Assembly: GCF_921293095.1 (NCBI RefSeq)
Contig: NC_060254.1
Coordinates: forward strand, 57,458,069 to 57,522,068
Reading direction: 5' to 3'
Length of the DNA stretch: 64,000 nt
Origin: Ischnura elegans
Lineage: Eukaryota > Arthropoda > Insecta > Odonata > Coenagrionidae
Both the position numbers and the translations under genes were made by a program. Positions 60,901 through 63,477 of this stretch are shown here, in pieces; positions within the stretch are counted from its first letter, which is position 1, and the number at the start of each line of letters is the position of its first letter. The notes under the pieces were generated by a model that was not told the origin of the DNA, ran no database searches, and was given only the letters and a program-made list of their open reading frames with translations.

Positions 60901-63477
60901 AAGGTGAGTTTTCACAATAGTTCGATATAACACTATTCAACTTAAATTTTCTTTTTTACCTTACATTATTTATCGGTACGACAAAATCAATTTTGACGAT
61001 CAGCTCACTGTTTCACCCGATATTATATAAATGAAGCAAGTAAGATAAATCTTTTACGCTTTTTAAAAATGAAAATCATTCTTTTTGACAAATTCATCGT
61101 AAGAGTATCTTGCGGTATTGAGTGCGTGAGGGTTTACAATTTAGAAGTTAATGCTCAATGAGGTAATTACTTAATGGAGGTCAGAGGTTAACAGCGACGT
61201 CAAATTTATTCGCTGACGGGAAAATCTAAAAGTTTTCAGAGAGAAATTTCTTGAATGCGAGCAAGCTTATTCAGGAGCAGGTATGGAATGGAGATGCAAA
61301 GACGCGAAACACAAATTCCGAGCGTTGATTGGCTAAGCCCCTATCGATTGCTCCAACGCTTCCTCTCAAGTGCGGTTCTCTTCTGGATTCAGCAACCGTT
61401 AAATTGAGCTATTTTAGAACCCCTTGCGCAAAACGGCAGCCCGAGTAAATCGAATCACTGATGAGAGGCATCCCTTAGTGATTGACTCCTTCAGCGTCAC
61501 GAGTTTCCGCTTCAAACACGAAACAGATACAAACAGATGCCTATCTGAAAGCGCTCTCTCCATGCAATCCCCCCCTTACTTCAATGCTTGAGTGATAGAG
61601 GGATACCATTTCTCACTCACTCTTTGGGCCGCACCTTGAATATGCGACGAGCGTAGGTATTGGGACCGGAGCGGAAAGATTTCACCCGAGAACTCATTCG
61701 TATGCAGAAACAATGTAAGCTGCGTGATTCGCCAAAAACTACTACGTGCGAGCAGAGAGGGTCATACAGATCTTGCATGAAATAGGCTGGGAGCCTCTAG
61801 AAACTCTAGGATGCTATTTGTTAGGCTAATGTGGTTCAGCAAATAGTAAACAGATATCTTACAGAGAGACACGGAAAGATCAGTTACGAATCTCGCTGTG
61901 TTTATAGGTCCGAGAGAAACGATAAAATAAGAAGTCGATATTGCAGGTATTGTAGGTAGAGGTTTTACCGAATAGATAGGTATACTAACTCGTTTTTTTC
62001 CGTGCAATGAAAATCTTTATTAAATTTTATGTGTAACTTAGCAATTCGATCACTCCAACCTTCATTTTTAATTTTTAATTTTTGTAAACTGCTGTTAAAA
62101 TGAACTACATGCTCATTTGAACCACGTGGTGAATGGCAGCTATGCTTCACGTCCCATAAAACTCTTATTTCCTTTGATTTACTCCACTTATGCTACAGTG
62201 ACGTAACGTGATTGTTTACATTTATTTGAGTCTCTGATTTGAGTGAAATTTTCATTTGAATCACTTTGTGAATGATAGACATACCTCAATTTTCTCTACA
62301 GTATTATTTCATTTGATAGGATATTTTCGCTGCGCGGTTCGTCAAAATCTTCTACGACCGAGCAAACTTAGTTTGAAGCGGATTAGGCTGGGCGTCATCA
62401 GAGACTCGGAGGCTACATACTTGGCTCATAGTGATAGAGCATCTAAGAAAAAAAAATCAGAGCGACAAGGAGAACATCATCTTTGAATCTCACCATGTTT
62501 CTAGGTCCAACAGAAACGTTAAAATAAGGTATTTTCTAAAATAAGGAAAAAGTATGGAAATTTCGCCTAAGGATTTAGTAAAATAAGTCGTTTTTTTCCT
62601 TCACGCAAGAAAGGGCATAAATAAAATGGTTGGTGGAACGCAGAAGTTAAATCACTTTAATAGGAAGCTTCATTTAATTTTTTTGTCAGCTGATGTCTTA
62701 TTTAGGCGGCTTGCGAGGAGGTAAGTACATAGAGTGCACAAAAGGGATTCAAACATATGATACATACCGCAAATTCAGAGTCAGAGTAGAATTTCAAATT
62801 GTTAAACTCGCTGTTCAAATGAAGACACTACTGTTACCGTTATGAAAACCGAAACAGGAAAATGACAACAGTTCTCGATCTTATTTCGGCAATTTAGTAC
62901 TCTCTCCTTATCCGGAACTTTGGAAGATGCATTTTATAAATTAAGTCAATATAAATGAAGTGGTCCATTGTTGTTCAGCACTAAAAGTCATAATTTTTTT
63001 ACACTTTTACCACAGAATCAAAATATACAGAAGAGAAAAAGTATAATTATAATTCAGTTTTAATTTATTCTTATGTTTTATTCTTACATGAACAAAACGA
63101 CAGATTGAACAGATTTTGGCTTTGCAAATGCCTCCAGTTCGCTTCACGACGCTATAGACCTACTTATACATGATTACTATTGGGTTTCTATTCAAAAGAG
63201 GAAAAATGATGGAATGCAACAGATTATTATCATCACTTGCCTTGAGGTTGTGGAAGAAGAATAGCGCTGCGAGGACAGCGGGTGCGATCCAGAGAAAGAG
63301 ACGGAGCATGGAGGCGGAGTGGAATCCCAAGATGGCGGCGGGGACGGACAAGATGGCGGCGGCCGCATGGGCGAAGATCACTGGTATCACACACCTCTCG
63401 GCCAGCTCCCAGGGGAAGCCAGGAGGCGGAGGGGCCGGGCCCACGGGGCCCCCGGGCACTAACGAAGCCCTTCGCAT
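9826..63477 (-). CDS. Membrane-anchored short-chain dehydrogenase (SDR), 7 exons, 378 aa
   Basis: A classical-type SDR of the insect group named D-beta-hydroxybutyrate dehydrogenase- or estradiol 17-beta-dehydrogenase 2-like (SDR9C/RDH/BDH relatives). Exons in transcript order: 63477-63241, 27861-27778, 25523-25331, 23342-23190, 19542-19375, 15757-15618, 9987-9826. All join in frame. Two hydrophobic segments (about residues 29-51 and 57-76) precede the Rossmann fold and suggest ER or mitochondrial membrane anchoring. The fold shows TGCESRIG at 90-97, a VVQLDVSS strand at 145-152, VNLGV at 177-181, the catalytic Ser at 230, and the Tyr at 243 of the SPYC motif. The family's lysine four residues after the Tyr is Ala (247), the second Gly of TGxxxGxG is Arg (95), and NNAG is altered. 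The C-terminus matches the family (ALTDAVSRTFPLHRY). The frame is intact, so it is either a pseudoenzyme or has changed chemistry. The substrate cannot be told. Confidence 0.85.
10140..10860. repeat. G/C-run repeat debris in SDR intron 6
   Basis: Several G and C runs (GGGGACAAGAGGGG, GGTAGGGG-like tracts, GGTAACTATGCCACTG) look like scrambled or diverged ends of the hAT-like G-run elements. I could not define a clean element or duplication. Confidence 0.35.
11020..11895 (-). pseudogene. RTE-like LINE, 3' part of reverse transcriptase, split by a MITE
   Basis: The minus strand encodes the familiar LINE C-terminal stretch (ETWTLRKEDERRLEAFEMW, then a WRRI...DEVLDMVGEERQLLDVIRRR region). A short upstream piece (DIRKRIALAKEAFMNRK) lies at about 11765-11889. 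The two parts are separated by a hAT-like element; removing it and one duplication makes them continuous in frame. It is 5'-truncated and lacks the polymerase active site, so it is a dead fragment. Confidence 0.75.
11401..11764. mobile_element. hAT-like MITE with 8-bp TSD GCTACACT
   Basis: 364 bp, ends CAGGGGCGCCGAC / GTCGGCGCCACTG, exact duplication at 11393-11400 and 11765-11772. It sits inside the LINE fragment, so it is the younger of the two. The internal region is non-coding apart from chance frames. Confidence 0.85.
12855..13145. repeat. Dispersed repeat with two CRE palindromes, copy 1
   Basis: Resembles 47480-47730: both hold GGTGACGTCATT near the left, GGAAGGAATCG, a CAACGAAC block, then GACGTCAT or CACGTCAT and a GATTTTTC-CGT-AAATAG block on the right. 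Diverged; family unknown. Confidence 0.55.
13214..13585. mobile_element. hAT-like MITE with 8-bp TSD AATGAGCC
   Basis: 372 bp, ends CAGGGGTGGATCTAAG / CAGATCCGCCACTG, exact duplication at 13206-13213 and 13586-13593. Non-coding. Confidence 0.82.
13784..14452. mobile_element. TA-flanked mariner-like MITE, copy A
   Basis: 669 bp between TA dinucleotides, inverted ends GGGTGGTTTCC / GGAAACTACAC. It carries two TGACGTCA palindromes (13967-13974 and 14264-14271). Related copies are at 33401-34063, 41595-42254 and 43881-44286. No transposase. The TA target suggests Tc1/mariner mobilisation. Confidence 0.75.
14453..15617. repeat. Repeat-derived intron, ACAGGGTGTTTCA family
   Basis: 14490-14670 begins with ACAGGGTGTTTCACGAGG and shares a block (TTAGTTACTAAGCTATGGAA) with the opposite strand of 28550-28710. 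14780-14850 shares GAGCGAGTAT-CTCACCCATTT-GAGATTAA with 28370-28440 and, weakly, with 13750. The rest, to exon 6, is AT-rich and unrecognised. Confidence 0.5.
15618..15757 (-). CDS. SDR gene, exon 6
   Basis: Acceptor GTCGACAG, donor CAG/GTAAAC. The first two bases complete a Gly split with exon 5. It encodes residues 280-325 (SFLTEERLVDQARSMWAWL...YFEMKVRSLRPYVEMQ), the substrate-lid and helix region after the PGxxxG motif. Confidence 0.82.
16059..16305. mobile_element. hAT-like MITE, GTACCCAG subfamily
   Basis: Ends CAGGGCGTACCCAGGATC / CGCTGGGTACGCCTATGA. The flanks TTTGATTC and TATGATTC agree at 7 of 8 bases, an aged duplication. It has a G run after the left end and C runs at the right. 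A relative with the same inner end motif is at 60006-60319. Confidence 0.7.
16597..16853. mobile_element. hAT-like MITE, AATTTTGTTC subfamily
   Basis: Left end CAGGGGTAGCCAGGAATTTTG, right end CGCTTCTCCACTG, closely like the 6618-6877 element inside. No duplication is visible, so the ends have decayed. Confidence 0.65.
17412..17584. repeat. Foldback, Penelope-like terminus, second copy
   Basis: Arms of about 75 nt (CATAAATATTTATTCA and complement) around the centre CTGAGGATGACGCAGTGCG followed by TCGAAACCGCGGTCGTG. Same plan and core as 3363-3532. Confidence 0.7.
18111..18347. mobile_element. hAT-like MITE with 8-bp TSD ATCATATC
   Basis: 237 bp, ends CAGGGGCGGATCCAGG / CTAGATCCGCCTATG, exact duplication at 18103-18110 and 18348-18355. 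It contains three long G tracts, one near-continuous over 36 nt, and an internal duplication of the left end (CCAGGAT...GGGGG) at about 18170, as if one copy had been inserted or partly duplicated. Confidence 0.85.
18277..18313 (+). repeat. Poly-G tract
   Basis: About 34 G residues interrupted by three T. It can form a G-quadruplex and is prone to slippage. It lies in the right half of the hAT-like element. Confidence 0.9.
18619..18925. mobile_element. hAT-like MITE, TSD TACGTTGT/TGCGTTGT
   Basis: 307 bp, ends CAGGGAATAATCCAGG / CTCCGCCTATG, 7 of 8 matching duplication at 18611-18618 and 18926-18933. It directly abuts the next inverted-repeat element. Confidence 0.75.
18935..19343. mobile_element. 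Long-TIR MITE (CAGACTGTCCCAAGGG ends)
   Basis: About 409 bp with inverted arms of at least 110 nt, beginning CAGACTGTCCCAAGGGTCG and ending with its complement. Inside each arm is GTAACTTTGCATTGAGCAAT. A left TA and right TCTA make a TA target plausible, so mariner-like by inference. Its right end is 31 nt from the exon 5 boundary. Confidence 0.75.
19375..19542 (-). CDS. SDR gene, exon 5 (active-site exon)
   Basis: Acceptor GTTTGCAG, donor CTCAG/GTCAGT. It encodes residues 223-279: the VVNVVSALG strand with the catalytic Ser (230), the SPYC motif with Tyr 243, the helix AFSDCLRLEMRRWGVDVVVV and the PG motif. Position 247, normally the catalytic Lys, is Ala (codon GCT), and 246, normally Thr or Ser, is Cys. 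Confidence 0.85.
20058..20470. mobile_element. GATC-rich inverted-repeat MITE, copy 1 (Harbinger-like)
   Basis: Ends AGTCTGATTCACACGA and TCTTGTGATTCAGGAT, and many ATCGCGA/GATCGC palindromes. Matches 53955-54424 in ends and style. No clean target duplication here. Confidence 0.6.
20586..20760. repeat. 105-bp tandem duplication
   Basis: CGCTAGACCAGTGGTGT and the following 25 nt recur with period about 105 (starts near 20586 and 20691), with several mismatches. Confidence 0.7.
21374..21850 (-). pseudogene. CR1/L2-like LINE, 3' end fragment
   Basis: On the minus strand, the last part of the reverse-transcriptase frame (DHINKIREIDFRTDRFRMS then FFPRSIRDYN) is followed by a 3' UTR and a (TAGATG)n tail read as CATCTACATCTACATAATACC on the plus strand. 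It corresponds to the better-preserved copy at 51745-52745. Confidence 0.75.
22888..22959. repeat. 36-bp tandem duplication
   Basis: TTTCTTAAAATTTGAAATTA plus ATGAACATTGAA occurs twice in a row with one difference. Confidence 0.8.
23190..23342 (-). CDS. SDR gene, exon 4
   Basis: Acceptor GTTGTAG, donor AAAG/GTGTGC. It encodes residues 172-223: GVWAVVNLGVW in place of the usual WAVVNNAGI-type motif, then FGEAEWLPF and DVNLLGSIRLTQIFLPQLRR, the helix carrying the conserved Asn of the SDR active site. Confidence 0.85.
23470..23735. mobile_element. hAT-like MITE with 8-bp TSD CATATATG
   Basis: 266 bp, ends CAGTGGCGTAAATAG / ATAGTTGCGCCACTG, exact duplication at 23462-23469 and 23736-23743. Its inner sequence is related, in the opposite orientation, to 24666-25277. 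Confidence 0.82.
24666..25277. mobile_element. hAT-like MITE carrying a nested foldback
   Basis: Ends CATTGGCGTAACTATGG / CTAGTTACGCCACTG, duplication TCTTTTTC / CCTTTTTC (7 of 8). The element would be about 290 bp without the foldback at 24812-25130. Its right end is 53 nt from the donor boundary of SDR exon 3, on the downstream intron side. Confidence 0.75.
24812..25130. repeat. Nested inverted-repeat element (Penelope-like ends)
   Basis: Arms of about 75 nt (TTTGTGCTTTAACATTAATA and TATTAATGTGAAAGCACAAA) flank a 150-bp centre. Read on the minus strand the left arm includes CTGATGATGACGTCTAACG followed by GAACCATGGTCG, the motif shared with the other Penelope-like ends in the window. Confidence 0.65.
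25331..25523 (-). CDS. SDR gene, exon 3
   Basis: Acceptor GGTTACAG, donor ACCG/GTCAGT. It encodes residues 108-172: GFTVFAAFED, a low-complexity Ser/Thr linker, then RVHVVQLDVSSEEQI, the strand with the conserved Asp that binds the adenine ring in the family. Confidence 0.86.
25707..26211. mobile_element. TA-flanked MITE with GGGTCATTCCATTTCAA ends
   Basis: 505 bp between TA dinucleotides, inverted ends TGAGGGTCATTCCATTTCAA and TTGAAATGGATTGACCCATG. Inner arms also pair (AAACACCATTTGAAAAA / TTTTCAAACGGTGTTT). Non-coding. Confidence 0.75.
26478..26492 (+). repeat. Poly-G tract
   Basis: Run of G residues with no element ends nearby; a simple repeat or remnant of the G-run elements. Confidence 0.7.
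26963..27141. repeat. Foldback of two tRNA-like (SINE head) arms
   Basis: Arms of about 67 nt, head to head across a 43-nt spacer. Each arm carries a tRNA box B (GGGTTCGGATCCC on plus, GGGTTTGAATCCC on minus) and then CAAATGATTTTTTCATTGCGA-type sequence or its complement. A box-A-like TAACTGGTAGCATAC on the minus strand lies in the spacer. It looks like two opposed copies of one tRNA-derived SINE. Confidence 0.65.
27236..27776 (+). pseudogene. CR1-like LINE, 3' end with AATAAA and ATT tail
   Basis: The plus-strand frame at 27236-27568 (110 aa) has the C-terminal pattern of CR1/L2 reverse-transcriptase proteins (YVVPHTINCMPKALCNLKY, then a lysine-rich DIKRKVKDWLI end). It is followed by about 200 nt of 3' UTR, AATAAA at 27755-27760 and CATTATTAT. 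The tail touches the donor of SDR exon 2. Confidence 0.6.
27778..27861 (-). CDS. SDR gene, exon 2 (nucleotide-binding motif)
   Basis: 84 nt, phase 0 at both ends. Acceptor TCTTTTCAG, donor CTG/GTATAA (weak, no G at +5). It encodes VNAAGKAVLITGCESRIG followed by FALARQLDEL. This is the first Rossmann strand and glycine loop, with Arg 95 where the family usually has Gly. Confidence 0.85.
28100..28260 (-). repeat. Penelope-like terminal repeat fragment
   Basis: The minus strand reads CCTTGATAATGACATAGTG then CTGCCGAAACATGGGTCGG, the shared end motif. A TATATACCAGGGAGGGGGGG stretch follows on the plus strand, as in other copies (58590-58620). Confidence 0.55.
28370..28840. repeat. Repeat shared with 14453-15617
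   Basis: Two blocks match the repeat in SDR intron 6, one in the same and one in the opposite orientation, so one of the loci is rearranged. Ends GAAACGCCC..., complement of the GGGTGTTTCA end. Confidence 0.5.
29004..29282 (+). other. Open frame of 92 aa, not recognised
   Basis: A lysine-rich predicted protein without a family I recognise, in the middle of intron 1. No splice or promoter context. Probably chance or an eroded repeat. Confidence 0.15.
29901..29985. repeat. Direct and inverted CTACCTTAACAAA repeats
   Basis: TGAGGTATTACTACCTTAAC-type unit occurs twice as a direct repeat, and an inverted TTTGTTAAGGTAG lies between them, giving a small hairpin. Confidence 0.65.
30010..30470 (+). 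promoter_or_regulatory. Candidate promoter or solo LTR
   Basis: Stands out from the AT-rich intron: CpG-containing, with a GAGA-rich purine tract (30245-30300), a TATA box CTATAAATAG at 30313-30322, and a candidate initiator near 30340. No gene follows, and the U3-TATA-R-like order recalls a solo LTR of a retrotransposon. I could not find a flanking duplication. Confidence 0.4.
30838..31770 (-). pseudogene. RTE-like LINE fragment plus 3' extension
   Basis: Minus-strand remnants of the LINE C-terminus, with the characteristic end (TTGGTTTGACGCTGCTCTCC on plus = GGAGAGCAGCGTCAAACCAA). The upstream part, to about 31770, is colinear with 53500-53830, so two copies of a longer LINE segment share it. 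Confidence 0.65.
32208..32951. mobile_element. hAT-like element, 744 bp
   Basis: Ends CAGTGACGTCATGG / TTGACACCACTG; flanks TTTATAAC and TTTTTAAC agree at 7 of 8. Inner ends share GCAGTGTCGGAGCGC versus GCGTTCCGGCAC. Non-coding. It lies in a LINE copy. Confidence 0.65.
33401..34063. mobile_element. TA-flanked mariner-like MITE, copy B
   Basis: 663 bp, ends GGGTGGTTTCC / GGAAACTACCC, TA on both sides. Keeps the right TGACGTCA, but the left one has decayed. Confidence 0.78.
34098..34586. repeat. Diverged direct duplication
   Basis: A block of about 130 nt (AAAATTCTCTCCTACACTTA..., TTACATGGAAGGTACGACA) at 34098-34226 recurs at 34457-34586. Confidence 0.6.
34587..36629. other. Intron 1, GC-richer block then AT-rich, no gene seen
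   Basis: 34600-34990 is GC-richer with a TTCGTCGCTGC block, which may be unique regulatory sequence. The rest is AT-rich. Open frames here have no family features. Confidence 0.35.
36630..36930 (-). pseudogene. RTE-like LINE 3' fragment
   Basis: Plus strand reads TTGTTTTGACGCAACTCTCC, the antisense of the LINE end motif, then the standard degenerate C-terminal region. Confidence 0.6.
37074..37640. mobile_element. GGGCCGTATTCCAGA MITE, copy 1, interrupted
   Basis: Left end GGCCGTATTCTAGAGCG at about 37074. After a Penelope-like insertion it resumes at 37428 with sequence parallel to 42540-42740 (ACTC-TTGCCA, CGCCT-ACGTTTTTAAAA, TATGCCA-TT-ATGAGCAG). The right end is lost at a LINE fragment. 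Confidence 0.55.
37108..37415. mobile_element. Penelope-like insertion with 12-bp TSD TCTAGTGTCGAT
   Basis: 308 bp bounded by exact 12-bp duplications at 37096-37107 and 37416-37427. Inside, arms of about 65 nt (TTGCTGGTGGTTTTCGGGTA and complement) are inverted. The left arm holds the end motif (minus: CTTGATAACGCTCCCAGTAGG then GTGAAACGTCGAG). Confidence 0.65.
37622..37860 (+). pseudogene. RTE-like LINE 3' fragment
   Basis: Degenerate plus-strand LINE end (GATCGACCGAGTAAGTAATG ... GAGTGGAGTTGCATCAAAAC). Confidence 0.55.
37905..37970 (-). repeat. Possible Penelope-like end
   Basis: Minus strand CAGTCGATAAGTGCCACAAG then CCGAAATATCGGC resembles the shared end motif. Weak. Confidence 0.35.
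37985..38510 (+). pseudogene. RTE-like LINE fragments
   Basis: First part (37985-38120) translates to a degenerate KDIRKRTAFAKQAFMQRKGL, the same segment as in the 11.8 kb copy. Second part (about 38300-38510) is the LINE end with GAGAGCTGCGCCAAACTAAT. Confidence 0.6.
38600..39720. repeat. Diverged long direct repeats around a GC-rich island
   Basis: 38610-38760 (TATACTTTGTGTCAAGAATG, GAACATGACTCATTTCGTTG) recurs in two pieces at 39380-39500 and 39670-39715. Between them lies the GC-rich block 38935-39290. 38777-38900 is a right-half copy of the GGGCCGTATTCCAGA MITE. Confidence 0.5.
38935..39290. promoter_or_regulatory. CpG-rich island in intron 1
   Basis: GC-rich block with open frames on both strands and CTCCAAGCGTGTG at both ends (38935 and 39198). 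No splice-supported exon is found. It may be an internal promoter or enhancer. Confidence 0.3.
40232..40560 (+). mobile_element. tRNA-derived SINE
   Basis: Head GGTTGGTGTGGTGGCTCGAG (box A region) and GGGTTCAAATCCC (box B) spaced 40 nt apart as in tRNA genes, followed by a conserved-looking body with GGGACGTTAAGCCGTGGTCC. The tRNA-like part has no functional cloverleaf I can complete, so it is not called a tRNA gene. Confidence 0.7.
41129..42280. mobile_element. TTAA-type MITE, copy 2, carrying a nested MITE
   Basis: Left end AAAACGTTGCGTGGCGGAG and right end CGTATGCATCGTG/TTAA are diverged forms of the 2970-3281 element. GACGAGATTC and GACGAGAA...TTCTCGCC inner motifs match. A mariner-like MITE (41595-42254) has inserted near its right end. 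Confidence 0.65.
41595..42254. mobile_element. TA-flanked mariner-like MITE, copy C
   Basis: 660 bp, ends GCGTGGTTTCC / GCAAACAACCC, TA on both sides. Removing it and one TA restores a GAGAATATTCTC motif in the host element. Two TGACGTCA palindromes are kept. Confidence 0.75.
42505..42868. mobile_element. GGGCCGTATTCCAGA MITE, copy 2 (most complete)
   Basis: Ends GGGCCGTAATCCAGAATG and TTTTGGAATGCGACCC are inverted. About 364 bp, non-coding. Related copies: 37074-37640 and 38777-38905. Confidence 0.6.
43201..43268. repeat. Short direct repeat GTGTGCTTATTTCGACCGG
   Basis: The 19-mer occurs twice in 45 nt, with GTCGAGTCGAGT also repeated. Confidence 0.75.
43881..44286. mobile_element. TA-flanked mariner-like MITE, copy D, internally deleted
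   Basis: 406 bp with intact ends GGGTGGTTTCC / GGAAACTACCC and TA flanks. About 260 bp of the left half are missing compared with copies A-C. One TGACGTCA is kept. Confidence 0.75.
44287..47480. other. Intron 1, mostly unrecognised
   Basis: Contains a short perfect hairpin at 44890-44918 (CCCGAAGTATA...TATACTTCGGG), a structured-retroposon remnant at about 45690-45875, and otherwise AT-rich sequence. Frames at 44614-44964 and 45974-46289 have no family features. Confidence 0.35.
45690..45875 (+). repeat. Diverged remnant of the structured retroposon
   Basis: Shares CGCCaCCGCaATaGGA, GCCTgTCGACGCC, GGAAAGGATAGG and the ATGAGGAGAAAAATCCA block with 59034-59344 and 59629-59960 (lower case marks differences). 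Confidence 0.55.
47480..47730. repeat. Dispersed repeat with CRE palindrome, copy 2
   Basis: Parallel to 12855-13145 (GGTGACGTCATTG, GGAAGGAATCG, CAACGAACTACGC, CGGCGATTGATTTTTCACCG). Confidence 0.55.
47731..51394. other. Intron 1, no gene recognised
   Basis: Includes a GC-richer block at 47950-48185, and at 48390-48440 a Penelope-like end motif (minus CCTGATGAAGGTTTTAAAAT then CCGGAATGTTG). Frames at 49053-49235, 50138-50335 and 50491-50769 show no recognisable domain. Confidence 0.35.
51395..51470 (+). repeat. tRNA-like sequence, SINE head remnant
   Basis: GGTGGAGGGGATAAGTACTC and GGGGTCCGAGTCCCG resemble boxes A and B. The acceptor stem does not pair, so not a tRNA gene. Confidence 0.4.
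51745..52745 (+). pseudogene. CR1/L2-like LINE, 5'-truncated, best-preserved copy
   Basis: A 295-codon frame (51761-52648) holds the C-terminal third of a non-LTR reverse transcriptase: WGLELNLSKCM, VKYLGVTITSNLTWGTHIK, CYFALVRPHLEYAASVWDP, IQRKAARFVKNRYGR, ending at TAG. The 3' UTR carries poly-T and GTCCTAACACCCCCTGCCAC, and the tail is (TAGATG)n. The catalytic domain is missing because of 5' truncation, as usual for LINEs. Confidence 0.85.
52980..53840 (-). pseudogene. RTE-like LINE fragment with 3' end
   Basis: Minus strand: two frame-shifted pieces, SILHNGSEAWAMTAAEKSR with VEASEMRCYRMIRM, then LIGHILRHYGLVKTVVEGQV with a GRIQWRAAANQS end. The part beyond about 53500 matches 31400-31770. 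Confidence 0.75.
53955..54424. mobile_element. GATC-rich inverted-repeat MITE, copy 2 (Harbinger-like)
   Basis: 470 bp, ends AGCGTGAATTACACGATCAT / ATGATCGTGTGATTCAGGCT, 3-bp duplication TTA. The interior is full of self-complementary GATCACTAGAACGATCG and TCGCGA motifs. A TTA duplication fits PIF/Harbinger. Confidence 0.65.
54590..54935 (+). other. CpG-rich block with open frames, not recognised
   Basis: Stands out by composition (CACGTCATTCGCC, GGGCGCGCGTCACAGCGCGC). Plus-strand frames (54498-54809, 54721-54915) overlap; the second ends in an acidic stretch (AIWESDEDGGTESDTLN) of the kind seen in host or domesticated transposase tails, too short to name. Could be a lost exon of a piggyBac- or Tc-like element or a promoter island. 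Confidence 0.3.
55331..56190 (+). pseudogene. Mariner-like transposase relic
   Basis: Starts with TATACGAGGGGTGTTTATTTT, an end typical of mariner-like elements. Further on, a frame-broken translation shows NARPLSADAPKLLLERIQLE and then NPDLTACDFYLF, which correspond to the second and third catalytic Asp regions of mariner transposases (D,D34D type). Frameshifts and stops make it inactive. The right end is not clear. Confidence 0.7.
56191..58480. other. Intron 1, mostly unrecognised
   Basis: A GC-richer block lies at 56560-56720. 56940-57120 and 57137-57325 are a diverged direct duplication (ATCTCGAGTAAT..., CCAAAAATGGCCAC). Otherwise AT-rich with no gene seen. Confidence 0.4.
58485..59470 (-). 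pseudogene. Penelope-like element 3' part with GIY-YIG domain, split
   Basis: The minus strand encodes CGRCYVSQTGVRLEDRVKEC and about 100 more residues. This is the GIY-YIG nuclease start of Penelope-like elements, with the preceding Cys-rich motif (CEDCGRC) on the far side of an insertion at 59034-59344. The 3' terminal repeat with the shared motif lies at 58536-58578. The reverse transcriptase is absent. Confidence 0.75.
59034..59344 (+). mobile_element. Structured retroposon copy 1, 13-bp TSD
   Basis: 311 bp flanked by exact duplications ACACCTACCACAG (59021-59033, 59345-59357). Rich in hairpins: GAGGCGCCGCCGCGAT...GACGCCTC and TGGATTTTCCTAGGAAGAAAAATCCA-type stem. No inverted ends, no poly(A). 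No clear tRNA boxes. It interrupts the Penelope GIY-YIG frame. Confidence 0.75.
59629..59960 (+). mobile_element. Structured retroposon copy 2, 13-bp TSD
   Basis: 332 bp flanked by exact duplications TATGGCATGGACA (59616-59628, 59961-59973). Nearly identical body to copy 1. The 5' part folds as GAGGGTTCTAGGTGAACCCTC. The 3' end carries a short repeat (ATCGGTAGATAAATCGG). Confidence 0.8.
60006..60319. mobile_element. hAT-like MITE, GTACCCAG subfamily
   Basis: Inverted ends ATGGGTGTACCCAG / CTGGGTACACCCATGA, G run left and C runs right, related to 16059-16305. No clear duplication. Confidence 0.65.
60350..60690 (+). pseudogene. RTE-like LINE 3' fragment
   Basis: Degenerate plus-strand C-terminus (AAGAGAAGAAATACGTAG, GGCTGATAGGAGAAGTCAG, GAACTGCATCAAACCGAT). 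Confidence 0.6.
60727..61325. repeat. Diverged direct duplication
   Basis: 60727-60890 and 61149-61325 share CAATGAGATAATTACTTAATG, AAAAGTTTTC-CAGAG-AA, TTGAA-C-AGCAAG-TTATTCAGGA and ACTAATTCCG/ACAAATTCCG. Confidence 0.6.
61630..62080 (+). pseudogene. CR1/L2-like LINE fragment, degraded
   Basis: Parallel to 52265-52640 of the better copy (GGGCCGCACCTTGAATATGC, AGGCTGGGAGCCTCTAGA, GTTTATAGGTCCGAGAGAAA). Many frameshifts. Confidence 0.7.
62320..62745 (+). pseudogene. CR1/L2-like LINE fragment, degraded, second copy
   Basis: The same LINE segment again (GCGCGGTTCGTCAAAATCTT, GGATTAGGCTGGGCGTC, TTTCTAGGTCCAACAGAAAC) down to the 3' UTR motif GCGGCTTGCGAGGAGGTAAG. Confidence 0.65.
62746..63240. 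other. 5' end of SDR intron 1
   Basis: AT-rich intron sequence next to the exon 1 donor (AAG/GCAAGT). Nothing else recognised. Confidence 0.4.
63241..63477 (-). CDS. SDR gene, exon 1 (start codon, membrane anchor)
   Basis: 79 codons in a CpG-rich block. The ATG at 63477 is the first in frame after an upstream stop (TAG, five codons before). It encodes a Pro/Gly-rich N-terminus (PGGPVGPAPPPPGFPW) and two hydrophobic segments. The exon ends CTCAAG followed by GCAAGT: no GT fits, so this is a GC donor with otherwise perfect consensus. Exon 1 joins exon 2 in phase 0 and the protein alignment (HNLK then VNAAGKAVLITG) is natural for the family. Confidence 0.75.
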
